Source: Pantoea sp. Ep11b
Lineage (GTDB): Bacteria; Pseudomonadota; Gammaproteobacteria; Enterobacterales; Enterobacteriaceae
DNA: 64,000 nucleotides
Direction: 5' to 3'
Assembly (NCBI RefSeq): GCF_040783975.1
Contig: NZ_CP160631.1
Coordinates: 1,860,001 to 1,924,000, forward strand
Shown: positions 20,814-28,785 of the stretch, piece by piece
How positions within the stretch are numbered: the first letter of the stretch is position 1
Layout: the number at the start of each line of letters is the position of its first letter
The notes under the pieces: model-generated
What the model was told of the DNA's origin: nothing
The model's input: the letters and a program-made list of their open reading frames with translations, nothing else
Database searches by the model: none
Made by a program: the position numbers and the translations under genes

Positions 20814-21355
20814 TGAGACTAACTATAGATACTGTTGTTAATGAACCTGTAAATGTAGCTATCACTATAGATGGTTATGTTCCTGTTGATATCAAGATCA
20901 TTGATTCTAAAAGGTATTTTTCTCCTTTATATTGGCGGGTCGGAAATGGCAGGAAAAGTCTACTTGAGCTAGCGGTGTTACCAGAGGATGGATTTATATC
21001 GTCTATAACGTTAGTAATGATAGAACCAGATGCGATCCATAAAGCCGATGTTCTACCAATTCGTGTTTCAGAGAGTGAGTATGGACTTCCAGTTGTTAAT
21101 ACAGACTTATGGAAATATGCAGAAAGTGATGATTTTAGTCAGCGTTTTATTGATGATTTTAGTCTTGGCATTCAAGCGACTATATCCTCTAAGTCTATGT
21201 TGCTGGTAATCGGTGAGAATAAAGATGTTGCTGGCTGGATAAGGTGTAGTGATAATTTTTATCTGGGAATAGATGATAGAAGAAATATCGTTAATTTATT
21301 TTTGGACAAGTTAACTCACGAAGAAATAGAAAGATTTTTTGAATCAGTAAGTTAG
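20813..21355 (+). CDS. Putative immunity protein for orphan toxin 1
   Basis: This 180-residue, AT-rich, soluble acidic protein has an ATG that overlaps the toxin stop by one base (AATAATG), the same arrangement as cdiA-cdiI. No domain is recognised. It has no signal peptide or membrane segment. A hairpin terminator follows at 21362. The role as immunity protein is inferred only from its place directly after a CdiA-CT-like toxin. Confidence 0.72.
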   Translation: MRLTIDTVVNEPVNVAITIDGYVPVDIKIIDSKRYFSPLYWRVGNGRKSLLELAVLPEDGFISSITLVMIEPDAIHKADVLPIRVSESEYGLPVVNTDLWKYAESDDFSQRFIDDFSLGIQATISSKSMLLVIGENKDVAGWIRCSDNFYLGIDDRRNIVNLFLDKLTHEEIERFFESVS

Positions 21356-21361
21356 TTAAAG

Positions 21362-21387
21362 ATCCCGCCTTTGTCGGCGGAATTTTA
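21362..21387 (+). terminator. Terminator after orphan immunity 1
   Basis: CCGCC and GGCGG form a stem around TTTGTC and are followed by AATTTTA. It lies six bases after the immunity stop, at the same relative place as the terminators of the other modules. Confidence 0.7.
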
Positions 21388-21404
21388 CTATGTAGCTTGG
21401 TCAG

Positions 21405-21595
21405 TTACCCTTAAGTCGCCAGCCGAATGATCAACTGTCCCGGCCCGGCGATCACCTCGATCTTCTGCCCGGTCGTAAAGACCAGCGCTTCCAGCCAGCG
21501 GCCTTTAATGGTCAGCTATGGCAGTGGGTTCGGCTGGCCTTTATTAGGCCGGTATCCCACTTTGTAATAATGCGACTGCGATCCGCTGGCGGCGG
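21405..21595 (-). pseudogene. symE-type toxin pseudogene, fused to a cdiA fragment
   Basis: Read on the minus strand, this matches the intact SymE-like gene at 28786-29019 (SHYYKVGYRPNKGQPNPLP, then LTIKGRWLEAL, then GQKIEVI.GPGQLIIRLAT). It has an internal TAG where the intact gene has Gln and a premature stop near the C-terminus. The N-terminal part is missing: at 21584-21595 the sequence switches from symE to a cdiA pre-toxin fragment within the shared 12-mer CGCTGGCGGCGG. The pseudogene sits after the module 1 terminator, as the intact gene sits after the last one. Confidence 0.85.
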
Positions 21596-22452
21596 GCCTG
21601 GCGGGCGGCATTGCCGGAGACAGCGCGGGTAGTACGGTGGCGGGCGCGCAGGCGGGTAAAAATGCGCTGGAAAACAATAGTCTTCTCCTGCCAAGGCCTG
21701 TGCCGGTACCCGTTCCGGGACTACCATTGAGCCCGGGTGATAAGGCAGTTCTGAATGCGAATAACAAAATTGCATCGGAACTGGATAAGACTCTGAAAGG
21801 GTCAGGAACTGAGACGGATACGCCACCGATTACGGATGGTCGTGCAATCGTTGAAGCGCGTGATGAGGCTGCCAAATTGCGCGATCCAAATGTGGCGAAG
21901 AATCAGCAGCATCAGGATGGCGCTGGTAACAGAACTGAAACGTTGCCGGTTAATGATGACCTGACGGGTGGTAAGCTGGTCAACCCGGCGCACGATCAAA
22001 ATAAAGGAACTTCACTGGTCACGCCGGATCGGTCTGGTGAGCAGGGACCAAGCAATACCGGGAATACGGATGGTCTGCCGGATACGGGAGGCAATACCAC
22101 GGTAACGCCGATTCCCACACAGAATAAGGATGATTTGGCTTATCTGGCTGAAGGGGATAAGCCTGCAAATCTTTCTCCTGAAGGGGCTGGTCGCTCAGGT
22201 GCTTTCAATGAGGCGAAGAGACAATCTGGTATACCAGTGAGTCAAAGCCCCAATAAGGTATCCCCGAATATAGACAAGCGTGGTAATCCTCAACCAGGTT
22301 TTATCTATGAATTTATAGTTCAAAAACCGGGAGGAGGTACGCAAAAAGTTTATATAAGAGATGATGCAGGAGGCCATTTCTTTGGAGTCGATGATCCTCA
22401 AAATCGAGGTTCACATTTTAACGATCCTGCAGGTAACCACTATGACTACTGA
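21596..22452 (+). CDS. Orphan cdiA-CT module 2: HNH/EndoVII-fold toxin (EHHH type)
   Basis: The frame opens inside a cdiA fragment (GLAGGIAGDSAGSTVAGAQAG) with a VENN-like LENN motif and has no start of its own; an internal ATG is at 21637. A long polar Pro/Gly/Asp-rich linker follows (about 21700-22150), then the toxin. GRSGAFNEAKRQSGIP, RDDAGGHFFG, DPQNRGSHFND and NHYDY are the hallmarks of the HNH/Endo VII superfamily polymorphic toxins with an E-H-H-H signature, predicted DNases. All key residues are present, so the toxin domain looks intact. The stop overlaps the immunity gene by 11 nt. Confidence 0.83.
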
Positions 22453-23062
22453 TGTTTTTATTAGATATGCTGAAGATATAAATGAAAAAAATGAAATCAC
22501 CGATTTCAATTTATTTTCAATAAGCGGAAAAGATATCTCGGCAGTGAGCTGGGAATTACCCAATGCGCCACTAAAAAATTTTGGTGAGGGTTTATTGAGG
22601 GGAATGTTAAAAAATTATTCTTCAGGTCTTAGCGATGAAGCTATATACACATTTGTCGTTTTATCAGCAGAGCAACCTGATAACGCAATTGTTAACCACA
22701 GAAAAACTTGGGGTTTACTTAATGTTAGAGGCGTTAAAGTTAATGGGGTTTGTGAAAGAAAAGATTTGATAGTTAAAGGAAATGAAGGCTTGATTCTTTC
22801 CGGCCTAGGTTCTGTCAAATTAAATAGCGTGGGAGTAATTGAAAGCTTAATTAATAGCGGTGAGAAGGTGTTTTTTTCAACCATCCAATCAACTAATGTG
22901 AATATGACTGATTCCATACCGAGGCAGATAACAGAATGGATGAGTAATATCTGGATAAATAATGGTGTGGTTTTTTTTGCATTGGGGCGTTATGACGAAC
23001 CGGATTGTGAAATCGTTGCTTTAGGCCAAAAAAGAAACCTGCAAAAACTTAAGTATACCTAG
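22442..23062 (+). CDS. Putative immunity protein for the HNH/EndoVII toxin (module 2)
   Basis: This 206-residue AT-rich protein starts at ATG 22442, inside the last codons of the toxin. I chose this start because the upstream part of the frame overlaps the toxin-coding sequence. It is distantly similar in layout to the broken gene at 25699-26318, which follows a related toxin: both have a KxWGL/KGFWGL segment and an FFALG/FILLGG..EIV ending. No named domain is recognised. The immunity role is inferred. Confidence 0.72.
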   Translation: MTTDVFIRYAEDINEKNEITDFNLFSISGKDISAVSWELPNAPLKNFGEGLLRGMLKNYSSGLSDEAIYTFVVLSAEQPDNAIVNHRKTWGLLNVRGVKVNGVCERKDLIVKGNEGLILSGLGSVKLNSVGVIESLINSGEKVFFSTIQSTNVNMTDSIPRQITEWMSNIWINNGVVFFALGRYDEPDCEIVALGQKRNLQKLKYT

Positions 23063-23079
23063 CGTTAAGGCGGTGGACA

Positions 23080-23190
23080 TCGACAGGACACAAGGGCAGA
23101 CTGCGGCGACGAAAACAGCCATTAATAAGCTGAAGATGATAATGCCAGAGCAGAAGAAGGATGCACACGTGAAGTGGCAGTATACCGGGC
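23080..23190 (+). pseudogene. Degenerate cdiA fragment
   Basis: One frame reads DIDRTQGQTAATKTAINKL followed by MPEQKKDA, a decayed copy of the parent segment DIARTQGEIAATKAATEKM with SPDQRKDA. It ends at a stop near 23200. It is a scar between module 2 and module 3. Confidence 0.65.
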
Positions 23191-24318
23191 GCGGGCGGTA
23201 ACCTGAACACCACCGCCATCAGCGCGGCGACGGCGGCGATACAGGGGCTGGCGGGCGGAAACGTAGCGCAGGCCTTGAGCGGCGCGGCGGCGCCGTACCT
23301 GGCGGAACAGATACATAAGCTGACGGAAGGCAACCCGCAAGCCAACCTGATGGCGCATGCTGTAGTTGGCGCAGTAGTGGCGCAGGCATCTGGTAACTCA
23401 GCGCTGGGCGGAGCGGCAGGTGCCGCGACCGCCTCCGCCGCAACTTCCGTGATAGCGAAAACGCTGTACGGTACGGATGACTATAGCAAACTGGATGAGG
23501 CGCAAAAGCAGACCATATCAACTCTGAGTACGCTGGCAAGTGGGCTGGCGGGCGGGCTTGCCGGAGACAGTGGAGCTTCAGCTGTTGCAGGGGCTCAGGC
23601 AGGAAAAAATACTTCTGAGAACAACGACATGTTCAATCTACCGTCAGGGTTGAACAGTTATGGTAGTGCAGCCTCAACGCTTGGGACGTCAATGGAAGGT
23701 GCAGGAGCGACACCGAAAGAGATCAACGCGGCAATGAGTAAAAATGTTAAAGGTGATATGCCTGAAGGGGCAAATATAACCAAAGTTATCGTAAACGGTT
23801 ATAAAGATGGTGTGTTGATTGCGGGTGCGTGGTATTTAGGCCCGGCGGCGTCGATAGGTAAGGTCGTGGGTGGTGCAGTAATCGCAGAAATAGCGAACGG
23901 GACATATCAGTGGTTTGATATAAACAGTGTCAAGAACCAGAGCTTGCCTGAAAACCAGCAAAAAACCTGGGATTACTGGGGCAGTGCTTCTGCGGCAGTA
24001 ACGGGGGGATTGGCTCCGGGGCGCGGGGTATGGCAGAACGTGGGTATAGCCGCAGGTGGTACAATATTCACAGATGGAGCAGATGCGGTTGCCGTTAGTG
24101 GCTCAGTAGTCGGAGCTGCAGCCGGTGGCTTTTTTGGAAAATATGCTCCTATTGGAGTAGACAAAGTAATTGGTGGGAATAATATCCCTGACTTTATATA
24201 TGATGTGATCGGATCTGGCGGCTCTGAAGTTATCAATGGTTTTACTAAAGAAGCATTAAAAACGCCGGTAGATAGCCAGGGTAAACAAGGGGCTGAGAAA
24301 AATGAAAAGTTACATTAA
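23173..24318 (+). CDS. Orphan cdiA-CT module 3, hydrophobic Gly/Ala-rich toxin
   Basis: The open frame runs from 23173 without its own signal or start; an internal TTG at 23275 is the first candidate. It begins GAGGNLNTTA (an FHA-2 unit) joined abruptly to ISAATAAIQGLAGG (pre-toxin), so it is a mosaic. The motif SENN at about 23615 replaces VENN. The remaining 230 residues contain Gly/Ala-rich hydrophobic stretches (LIAGAWYLGPAASIGKVVGG, VAVSGSVVGAAAGGFFG) and end GAEKNEKLH. The next gene encodes a small membrane protein, so a pore-forming or membrane-acting toxin is a reasonable guess. The stop overlaps the immunity gene by 17 nt. Confidence 0.75.
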   Translation, partial: SGSIPGAGGNLNTTAISAATAAIQGLAGGNVAQALSGAAAPYLAEQIHKLTEGNPQANLMAHAVVGAVVAQASGNSALGGAAGAATASAATSVIAKTLYGTDDYSKLDEAQKQTISTLSTLASGLAGGLAGDSGASAVAGAQAGKNTSENNDMFNLPSGLNSYGSAASTLGTSMEGAGATPKEINAAMSKNVKGDMPEGANITKVIVNGYKDGVLIAGAWYLGPAASIGKVVGGAVIAEIANGTYQWFDINSVKNQSLPENQQKTWDYWGSASAAVTGGLAPGRGVWQNVGIAAGGTIFTDGADAVAVSGSVVGAAAGGFFGKYAPIGVDKVIGGNNIPDFIYDVIGSGGSEVINGFTKEALKTPVDSQGKQGAEKNEKLH

Positions 24319-24550
24319 ACTATTAATTTACTCATGTATTTTTTGCTGTGTTGTCTACTTTATTTTAACCGGAGGGATGGCATTATTTATATACCTGACA
24401 AAGAATTATTTTTTCTACCCACTGGAACAAATAAAAAGAACATTTTTTTTTGGTACAATATCAGGAGTAACCATAACAGTCGCTGCTTTTGTATTTAATA
24501 AAATTGGTGAGCATAAAACCCGTAAATCTCCCCCATCCAATCCTGATTGA
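24302..24550 (+). CDS. Small membrane immunity protein (module 3)
   Basis: This 82-residue protein has two strongly hydrophobic segments (about residues 5-30 and 45-65) and a basic tail (KIGEHKTRKS). It starts 17 nt before the toxin stop. A related protein with the same tail follows at 24782-25045. Small two-helix membrane immunity proteins are known for CDI toxins that act on the inner membrane, such as EC93, so a similar role is inferred. Confidence 0.7.
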   Translation: MKSYIKLLIYSCIFCCVVYFILTGGMALFIYLTKNYFFYPLEQIKRTFFFGTISGVTITVAAFVFNKIGEHKTRKSPPSNPD

Positions 24551-24556
24551 TCCTGA

Positions 24557-24595
24557 TAAAATCCTGACCGGTATCACACTGAGTCGGGATTTTTA
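24557..24595 (+). terminator. Terminator after module 3 immunity
   Basis: ATCCTGAC and GTCGGGAT form an 8-bp stem with one G-T pair, followed by TTTTTA. The ATTTTTACTTTATAA text after it resembles that after the terminator at 28738-28767. Confidence 0.75.
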
Positions 24596-24603
24596 CTTTA
24601 TAA

Positions 24604-24798
24604 CTAGTTTGTTACCTTAAGGCGTCTGCCACTCAATTATCCCTTCCGGGATCTCCAGTGGTCGCTTCTGCAACGTGGCAAGAATATAGTCCTGTATTAG
24701 GCCCACATTCAGTTCCAGTTGGTGATATTATCGGGGCTGCAGGAGGAGGATTTATTAGCAATGCTGTTAAGGATAGAGTTAATGAGAAGAAAAAATAA
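24604..24798 (+). pseudogene. Orphan cdiA-CT module 4, toxin tail only
   Basis: The open frame gives a short tail (VASATWQEYSPVLGPHSVP then VGDIIGAAGGGFISNAVKD and VNEKKK) that ends 17 nt inside the following membrane-protein gene. The Gly-rich hydrophobic segment and the 17-nt overlap mirror module 3. Everything upstream of this tail is missing, so no functional toxin can be made. The antisense strand of 24614-24675 may be a diverged symE 3' end. Confidence 0.6.
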
Positions 24799-25045
24799 GC
24801 CGACAGTAGGCTTACTAATTTTAAGCATTTCATACATGGTTTTTTGCTGTTTGATCTTTTTCTCTCTGGCTCAGGTAATGGTAGAACTCATAATGACCGA
24901 TAAGGTAAGTTTTGAGCGATCAGATATTGAGCATGTTGTGGTCGTAAGTGTTATTGCAGGAACAGCAGCGGCTCTTAGATCATGGATCTTCGCTAAAATA
25001 GATGAGCGAAAAGCCAGAAAATCCCACCTATCAGATTCAGAATAA
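24782..25045 (+). CDS. Small membrane immunity protein (module 4)
   Basis: This 87-residue protein has two predicted membrane helices (LLILSISYMVFCCLIFFSLA and a second near VVVVSVIAGTAAAL) and ends IFAKIDERKARKSHLSDSE. That ending is clearly related to the module 3 immunity tail (VFNKIGEHKTRKSPPSNPD). ATG 24782 overlaps the toxin tail by 17 nt. With the toxin truncated, it may survive only to protect against siblings carrying the cognate toxin. Confidence 0.68.
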   Translation: MRRKNKPTVGLLILSISYMVFCCLIFFSLAQVMVELIMTDKVSFERSDIEHVVVVSVIAGTAAALRSWIFAKIDERKARKSHLSDSE

Positions 25046-25089
25046 ACAAAAAAACTGGTCGAATTTAGCCGGAATTTTTTTACAGCAGT

Positions 25090-25709
25090 TAAGGAAGGAC
25101 TTGATTCGTTCTGTCGGCCAAATCCCAGCAGCGTGCTGATGGCAATCGTTTCGGCGCAGAGCCAGCAGCATACAAATGGAGCAGGCAGTAAAAGGAAACC
25201 GTGCCGGTTAATGATGACCTGACGGGTGGTAAGCTGGTCAATCCGGCTTAGGATGAAAAGAAAGGAGCGTCGCTGGTTACGCTGGATCGGTCTGTTGAGA
25301 AGGGAGCAGGCCATACCGGATATACCGGAGGTGCGCCGGGTACGGCGGGCAATACCACGGTTACGCCGCTTCCTGAGCAGAATAAGGACGATCTGGCTTA
25401 TCTGGCTGAAGGGGACAAGCCTGCAAATCTTTCTCCTCAAGGGGCTGGTCGCTCAGGTGCTTTTAATGAGGCGAAGAGGCAGTCAGGTATACCTGTATCA
25501 AAACATCCGGATAGAGTAACTCCTAATTATGATCGCCGTGGTAAGTTACAGCCAGGTAAAAAACATGAGTTTGATACACGAGATGAAAATGGAAATATCA
25601 AAACTATAATTATTAGAGATGATGCTAAAGGCCATTTTTTGGTGATAATGACCCCCAAAATAGAGGTCCGCATTTTAATGACGATTTAGGTAACCATTAT
25701 GACTATTAA
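25090..25709 (+). pseudogene. Orphan cdiA-CT module 5, decayed second HNH/EndoVII toxin
   Basis: This is a close paralogue of the module 2 toxin: it shares PVNDDLTGGKLVNPA, then DDLAYLAEGDKPANLSP and GRSGAFNEAKRQSGIP. It has an apparent one-base loss near 25190, an in-frame TAG at 25249-25251, and a one-T loss in the six-T run at 25635-25640. Restoring that T gives GHFFGDNDPQNRGPHFNDD then GNHYDY and the stop at 25707-25709. It lacks any start or pre-toxin body. As written, the catalytic end cannot be made. Confidence 0.82.
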
Positions 25710-26318
25710 ATACAAGGTAAGAGCTTCAGATAGCATCAAGAAAGGTAATGATGTTATCTGCTTTGATTAAATCAATGAATTAACTAATGACTATAAGGCT
25801 ACCAGTCTTGAAATAAATGCCAGTGATAGAAATGATGGCTATTTTCAGATTTTTAGTGACATGCTGAAGTGGTTGGGTTACTCATCTGAAAAAAATTACT
25901 CTATTTTTATGGTGAATTAGCGCCCTGGTTAGATGATACTAAAATAAATCGGCATAAAGGGTTTTGGGGTTTGAAACCATATGGTTGTAAGAATTATAGC
26001 TTCCTTAAGGAAAGAAAAAATGTCTTTTTAATCAGAGATAAAAAAATAAAGCTGTGCGGATTTGTTAAGTTGGAGTTTGAAAATTTATCTGACATGATTA
26101 TGACGACATCGTACAAGGATAAAAGTTTTTATTTTCTTGTTGCTGACTCATGTTTTGATGAGGATTGTTTTGTTTCGGCTATACAAAAAAACTCGTTTGG
26201 GAAAGTTATGGATTATATTCTATCACAAGGTTCAGTAGTATTTATTCTCTTAGGTGGTGAGGATTTTAAGTCTTCCGAAATTGTTATGATTGGTGACGTA
26301 GATAAAATTATTCCATAA
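25699..26318 (+). pseudogene. Broken immunity gene of module 5
   Basis: The ATG at 25699 overlaps the toxin stop region, as in module 2. The frame (MTIKYKVRASDSIKKGND) meets a TAA at 25768-25770. It then needs one extra T in the five-T run at 25904-25908 to continue as YGELAPWLDDTKINRHKG and on through MKPYGCKNYSFLKE to the stop at 26318. The layout follows the module 2 immunity protein. The two lesions indicate decay alongside its toxin. Confidence 0.72.
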
Positions 26319-26358
26319 AGGCCGTGGTGGTAATTTTTCAGTTTTAACATGAATTTGA

Positions 26359-28374
26359 ACGTATATCGGGGACTGCAACCTGACGCTGACCTCGGAGCAG
26401 GACAGCGACCGCTACGACAGCAAGCAGCAGAACGCCAGTGCGGGCGGCAGCTTTACCTTCGGCTCGATGACCGGGTCGGCAAGCGTGAACCTCAGCCAGG
26501 ACAAAATGCACAGCAACTGGCAGAGCGTGGCCGAACAGACGGGCATCTTTGCCGGTCAGGGCGGCTTTGACGTGACGGCCGGTGAGCACACCCAGCTTAA
26601 CGGTGCGGTCATCAGCTCCACCGCCAGCGCGGATAAAAACCGGCTCGACACCGGCACGCTGGGCTTCAGCAACATTGAGAACCACGCGGACTACAAAACC
26701 GAACACCAGAGCGCGGGGATGAGCACCGGCGGCAGCATCGGCAGCCAGTTTGAGGGCAACATGGCGAACGGCCTGCTGGCGGGGCTGAGCGGCAGCGGGA
26801 GCGCCTCGTCGGTGACGAAGGCGGCGGTAAGCGACGGTACGATGGTTATCCGGGATAAGGCGAAGCAGACGCAAGACGTGTCGGCGCTGAGCCGGGATGC
26901 AGAGGGTGCGAATCCGGGGCTGGAAAAAATCTTCGATAAGGATAAAGAGCAGCGCCGGATGGAGACGGCGCAGCTCATCGGGGAAACCGGCAGCCAGGCG
27001 GGGGACATCGCGCGGACGCAGGGCGGGATAGCGGCGACAAAGGCCGCTACTGAGAAGATGAAAAACATCTCGCCGGAGCAGAAGACGGAAGCCGAGGCGC
27101 AGTGGCGGAAGGCGAATCCGGGCCTGGAGCCTACAACTGCCGACATCACGGGTCAGGTGTATCAGACGCTGTACAACCGGGCGATGCCGGACAGCGGAAT
27201 GGGAACCGGCGGGGCAGTGCAGCAGGGCATCAGCGCGGCGACGGCGGCGATACAGGGCCTGGCGGGGGGCAACATCGCCCAGGCCGTGAGCGGGGCGGCG
27301 GCGCCGTACCTGGCGGAACAGATACACACGCTGACGACCACGAAAGGCCCGGACGGCAGGGACGTGGTGAACGTTCAGGCAAACCTGATGGCGCACGCGG
27401 TGGTGGGCGCGGTGACCGCATACGCATCGGGCAACGCGGCACTGGCGGGTGCTTCGGGCGCGGCGATGGGCGAGTACATCGCGCAGCAGATGTATCCGGG
27501 GGTCAGGCGCGAGGACCTGAGTGAGGAGCAGCGGCAGACCATAAGCGCGCTGGGGACGCTGGCGGCGGGCCTGGCGGGCGGCATTGCCGGAGACAGCGCG
27601 GGCGGTGCGGTGGCGGGTGCGCAGGCAGGACAGAATGCGCTCGAGTTCAACTCGCTGAGCGGTGACCAGGCGCGGGCAACGGCGAAACAGGCCGCTGAAT
27701 CCCTGAAGAATCAGGTCAGGGAAAAGCTGGGTGAGGGTACAACGTCTTCCATCGCCAACGGCATTATCAATGCTCTTGCCGATACCGGTGATGCGGCATT
27801 AGGTGGAGCGGATTACGCTGCTGACGCAGCAATGGCGCTGGCCTCATGTGCTACCGGAGACAGTTACTGCGGTACGGCGCTTAATGACCTGGCCGGTAAA
27901 AATCAGGCGGTGGCAGACAGCGTTAAGGCGCTGATGAGCAGTGATACCTGGTCTGCGGTAAAAGACACGGTTGTGCAGGCATCGGAAGGTAATCAGGCGG
28001 CGCTGGAAGCGACTGGCGGGATGCTGGCCGGGATTATATTGCCGGGTAAAAAAGCCCCACATGTGCCTAATGCTGGAGCCGTAGGAAATATCGGCGAGTT
28101 TTTTAAACAGTCTGGCTTTGGCAGCGAAATTAAAGAATTATCTAAGAAAACTAGTAAGCAATATCAGGGGCAAGCTGTCTATAAAGCAAATAAATCGGTC
28201 GGTGATTATATTAAAAAGGGTGATCAATTTTACCTAGATGCTAAACATAAAGATCATATTGAGGTTTTTGATAGTACAGGGACAAAAGTAAAAGCAGTCC
28301 TTAATCTTGATGGTTCGTTTAATGATGCAAAAACTAAGGCAGCAAGAGCTGAAGGACGGAGGTTACCCAAATGA
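26359..28374 (+). CDS. Orphan cdiA-CT module 6, long module with intact frame
   Basis: An uninterrupted frame begins inside the FHA-2 region (CNLTLTSEQDSDRYDS; parent near 15870) and keeps high identity to cdiA and module 1 through the pre-toxin part. It then diverges, with a 10-residue insert (TTKGPDGRDV) and a LEFNS motif instead of VENN. The tail has an Ala-rich entry segment (ALGGADYAADAAMALASC) and a compact basic toxin (GDYIKKGDQFYLDAKHKDH, then IEVFDSTGTKVKAVLNLDG and AARAEGRRLPK). This resembles small ribonuclease-like toxin ends, but I cannot assign a family with certainty. It has no start signal or signal peptide. It overlaps its immunity gene by ATGA. Confidence 0.8.
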   Translation, partial: TYIGDCNLTLTSEQDSDRYDSKQQNASAGGSFTFGSMTGSASVNLSQDKMHSNWQSVAEQTGIFAGQGGFDVTAGEHTQLNGAVISSTASADKNRLDTGTLGFSNIENHADYKTEHQSAGMSTGGSIGSQFEGNMANGLLAGLSGSGSASSVTKAAVSDGTMVIRDKAKQTQDVSALSRDAEGANPGLEKIFDKDKEQRRMETAQLIGETGSQAGDIARTQGGIAATKAATEKMKNISPEQKTEAEAQWRKANPGLEPTTADITGQVYQTLYNRAMPDSGMGTGGAVQQGISAATAAIQGLAGGNIAQAVSGAAAPYLAEQIHTLTTTKGPDGRDVVNVQANLMAHAVVGAVTAYASGNAALAGASGAAMGEYIAQQMYPGVRREDLSEEQRQTISALGTLAAGLAGGIAGDSAGGAVAGAQAGQNALEFNSLSGDQARATAKQAAESLKNQVREKLGEGTTSSIANGIINALADTGDAALGGADYAADAAMALASCATGDSYCGTALNDLAGKNQAVADSVKALMSSDTWSAVKDTVVQASEGNQAALEATGGMLAGIILPGKKAPHVPNAGAVGNIGEFFKQSGFGSEIKELSKKTSKQYQGQAVYKANKSVGDYIKKGDQFYLDAKHKDHIEVFDSTGTKVKAVLNLDGSFNDAKTKAARAEGRRLPK

Positions 28375-28736
28375 TTGATATTAGTATGCTGGATAAATTC
28401 AAAGATGCTTATCTGGAGTTATTAAAACAGAGATCATCAGAAGAGCTTGATGCAGACGATATTTACTTATCAGAAGATTATTCAATTGTTGAAAGTATTC
28501 AGAGAGATATAAATAATCTTAACTTGACAATTGAACTTTTTTTTAATGCGAAAGAAAATAATGACGAGTTAGCAATACAGGCAGCGTTGCTACGTATATC
28601 AACTTTCTTATCAGGAATATATGGCGTTTTTTATCAGGCAGGGGAGGATGTTGATAGATTTACCCTGCTTCCAAACACAGAAGATTTTCCTGAAAACTAT
28701 AAGATCCCAGAGCATTACAACTATCCTGTTAAATAG
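28371..28736 (+). CDS. Putative immunity protein for module 6
   Basis: This 121-residue acidic, mostly helical protein (MIDISMLDKFKDAYLELLK, later FFNAKENNDELAIQAALLRI) overlaps the toxin stop as ATGA. Acidic helical partners are usual for basic nuclease toxins. A strong terminator follows two bases later. I do not recognise a named family, and the function is inferred from position. Confidence 0.75.
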   Translation: MIDISMLDKFKDAYLELLKQRSSEELDADDIYLSEDYSIVESIQRDINNLNLTIELFFNAKENNDELAIQAALLRISTFLSGIYGVFYQAGEDVDRFTLLPNTEDFPENYKIPEHYNYPVK

Positions 28737-28737
28737 T

Positions 28738-28767
28738 AAAAACCCCAGCCAACTGGTTGGGGTTTTT
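28738..28767 (+). terminator. Strong terminator closing the orphan array
   Basis: AAAAACCCCA pairs perfectly with TGGGGTTTTT. It would work in both directions and lies between the module 6 immunity gene and the antisense symE gene. Confidence 0.92.
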
Positions 28768-28785
28768 ACTTTATAAGTCAGCCAG

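Noticed and set aside
24633..24833. 66-codon minus-strand frame
   Set aside because: It is antisense to the toxin tail and start of the module 4 immunity gene; the plus-strand frames show clear paralogy with module 3.
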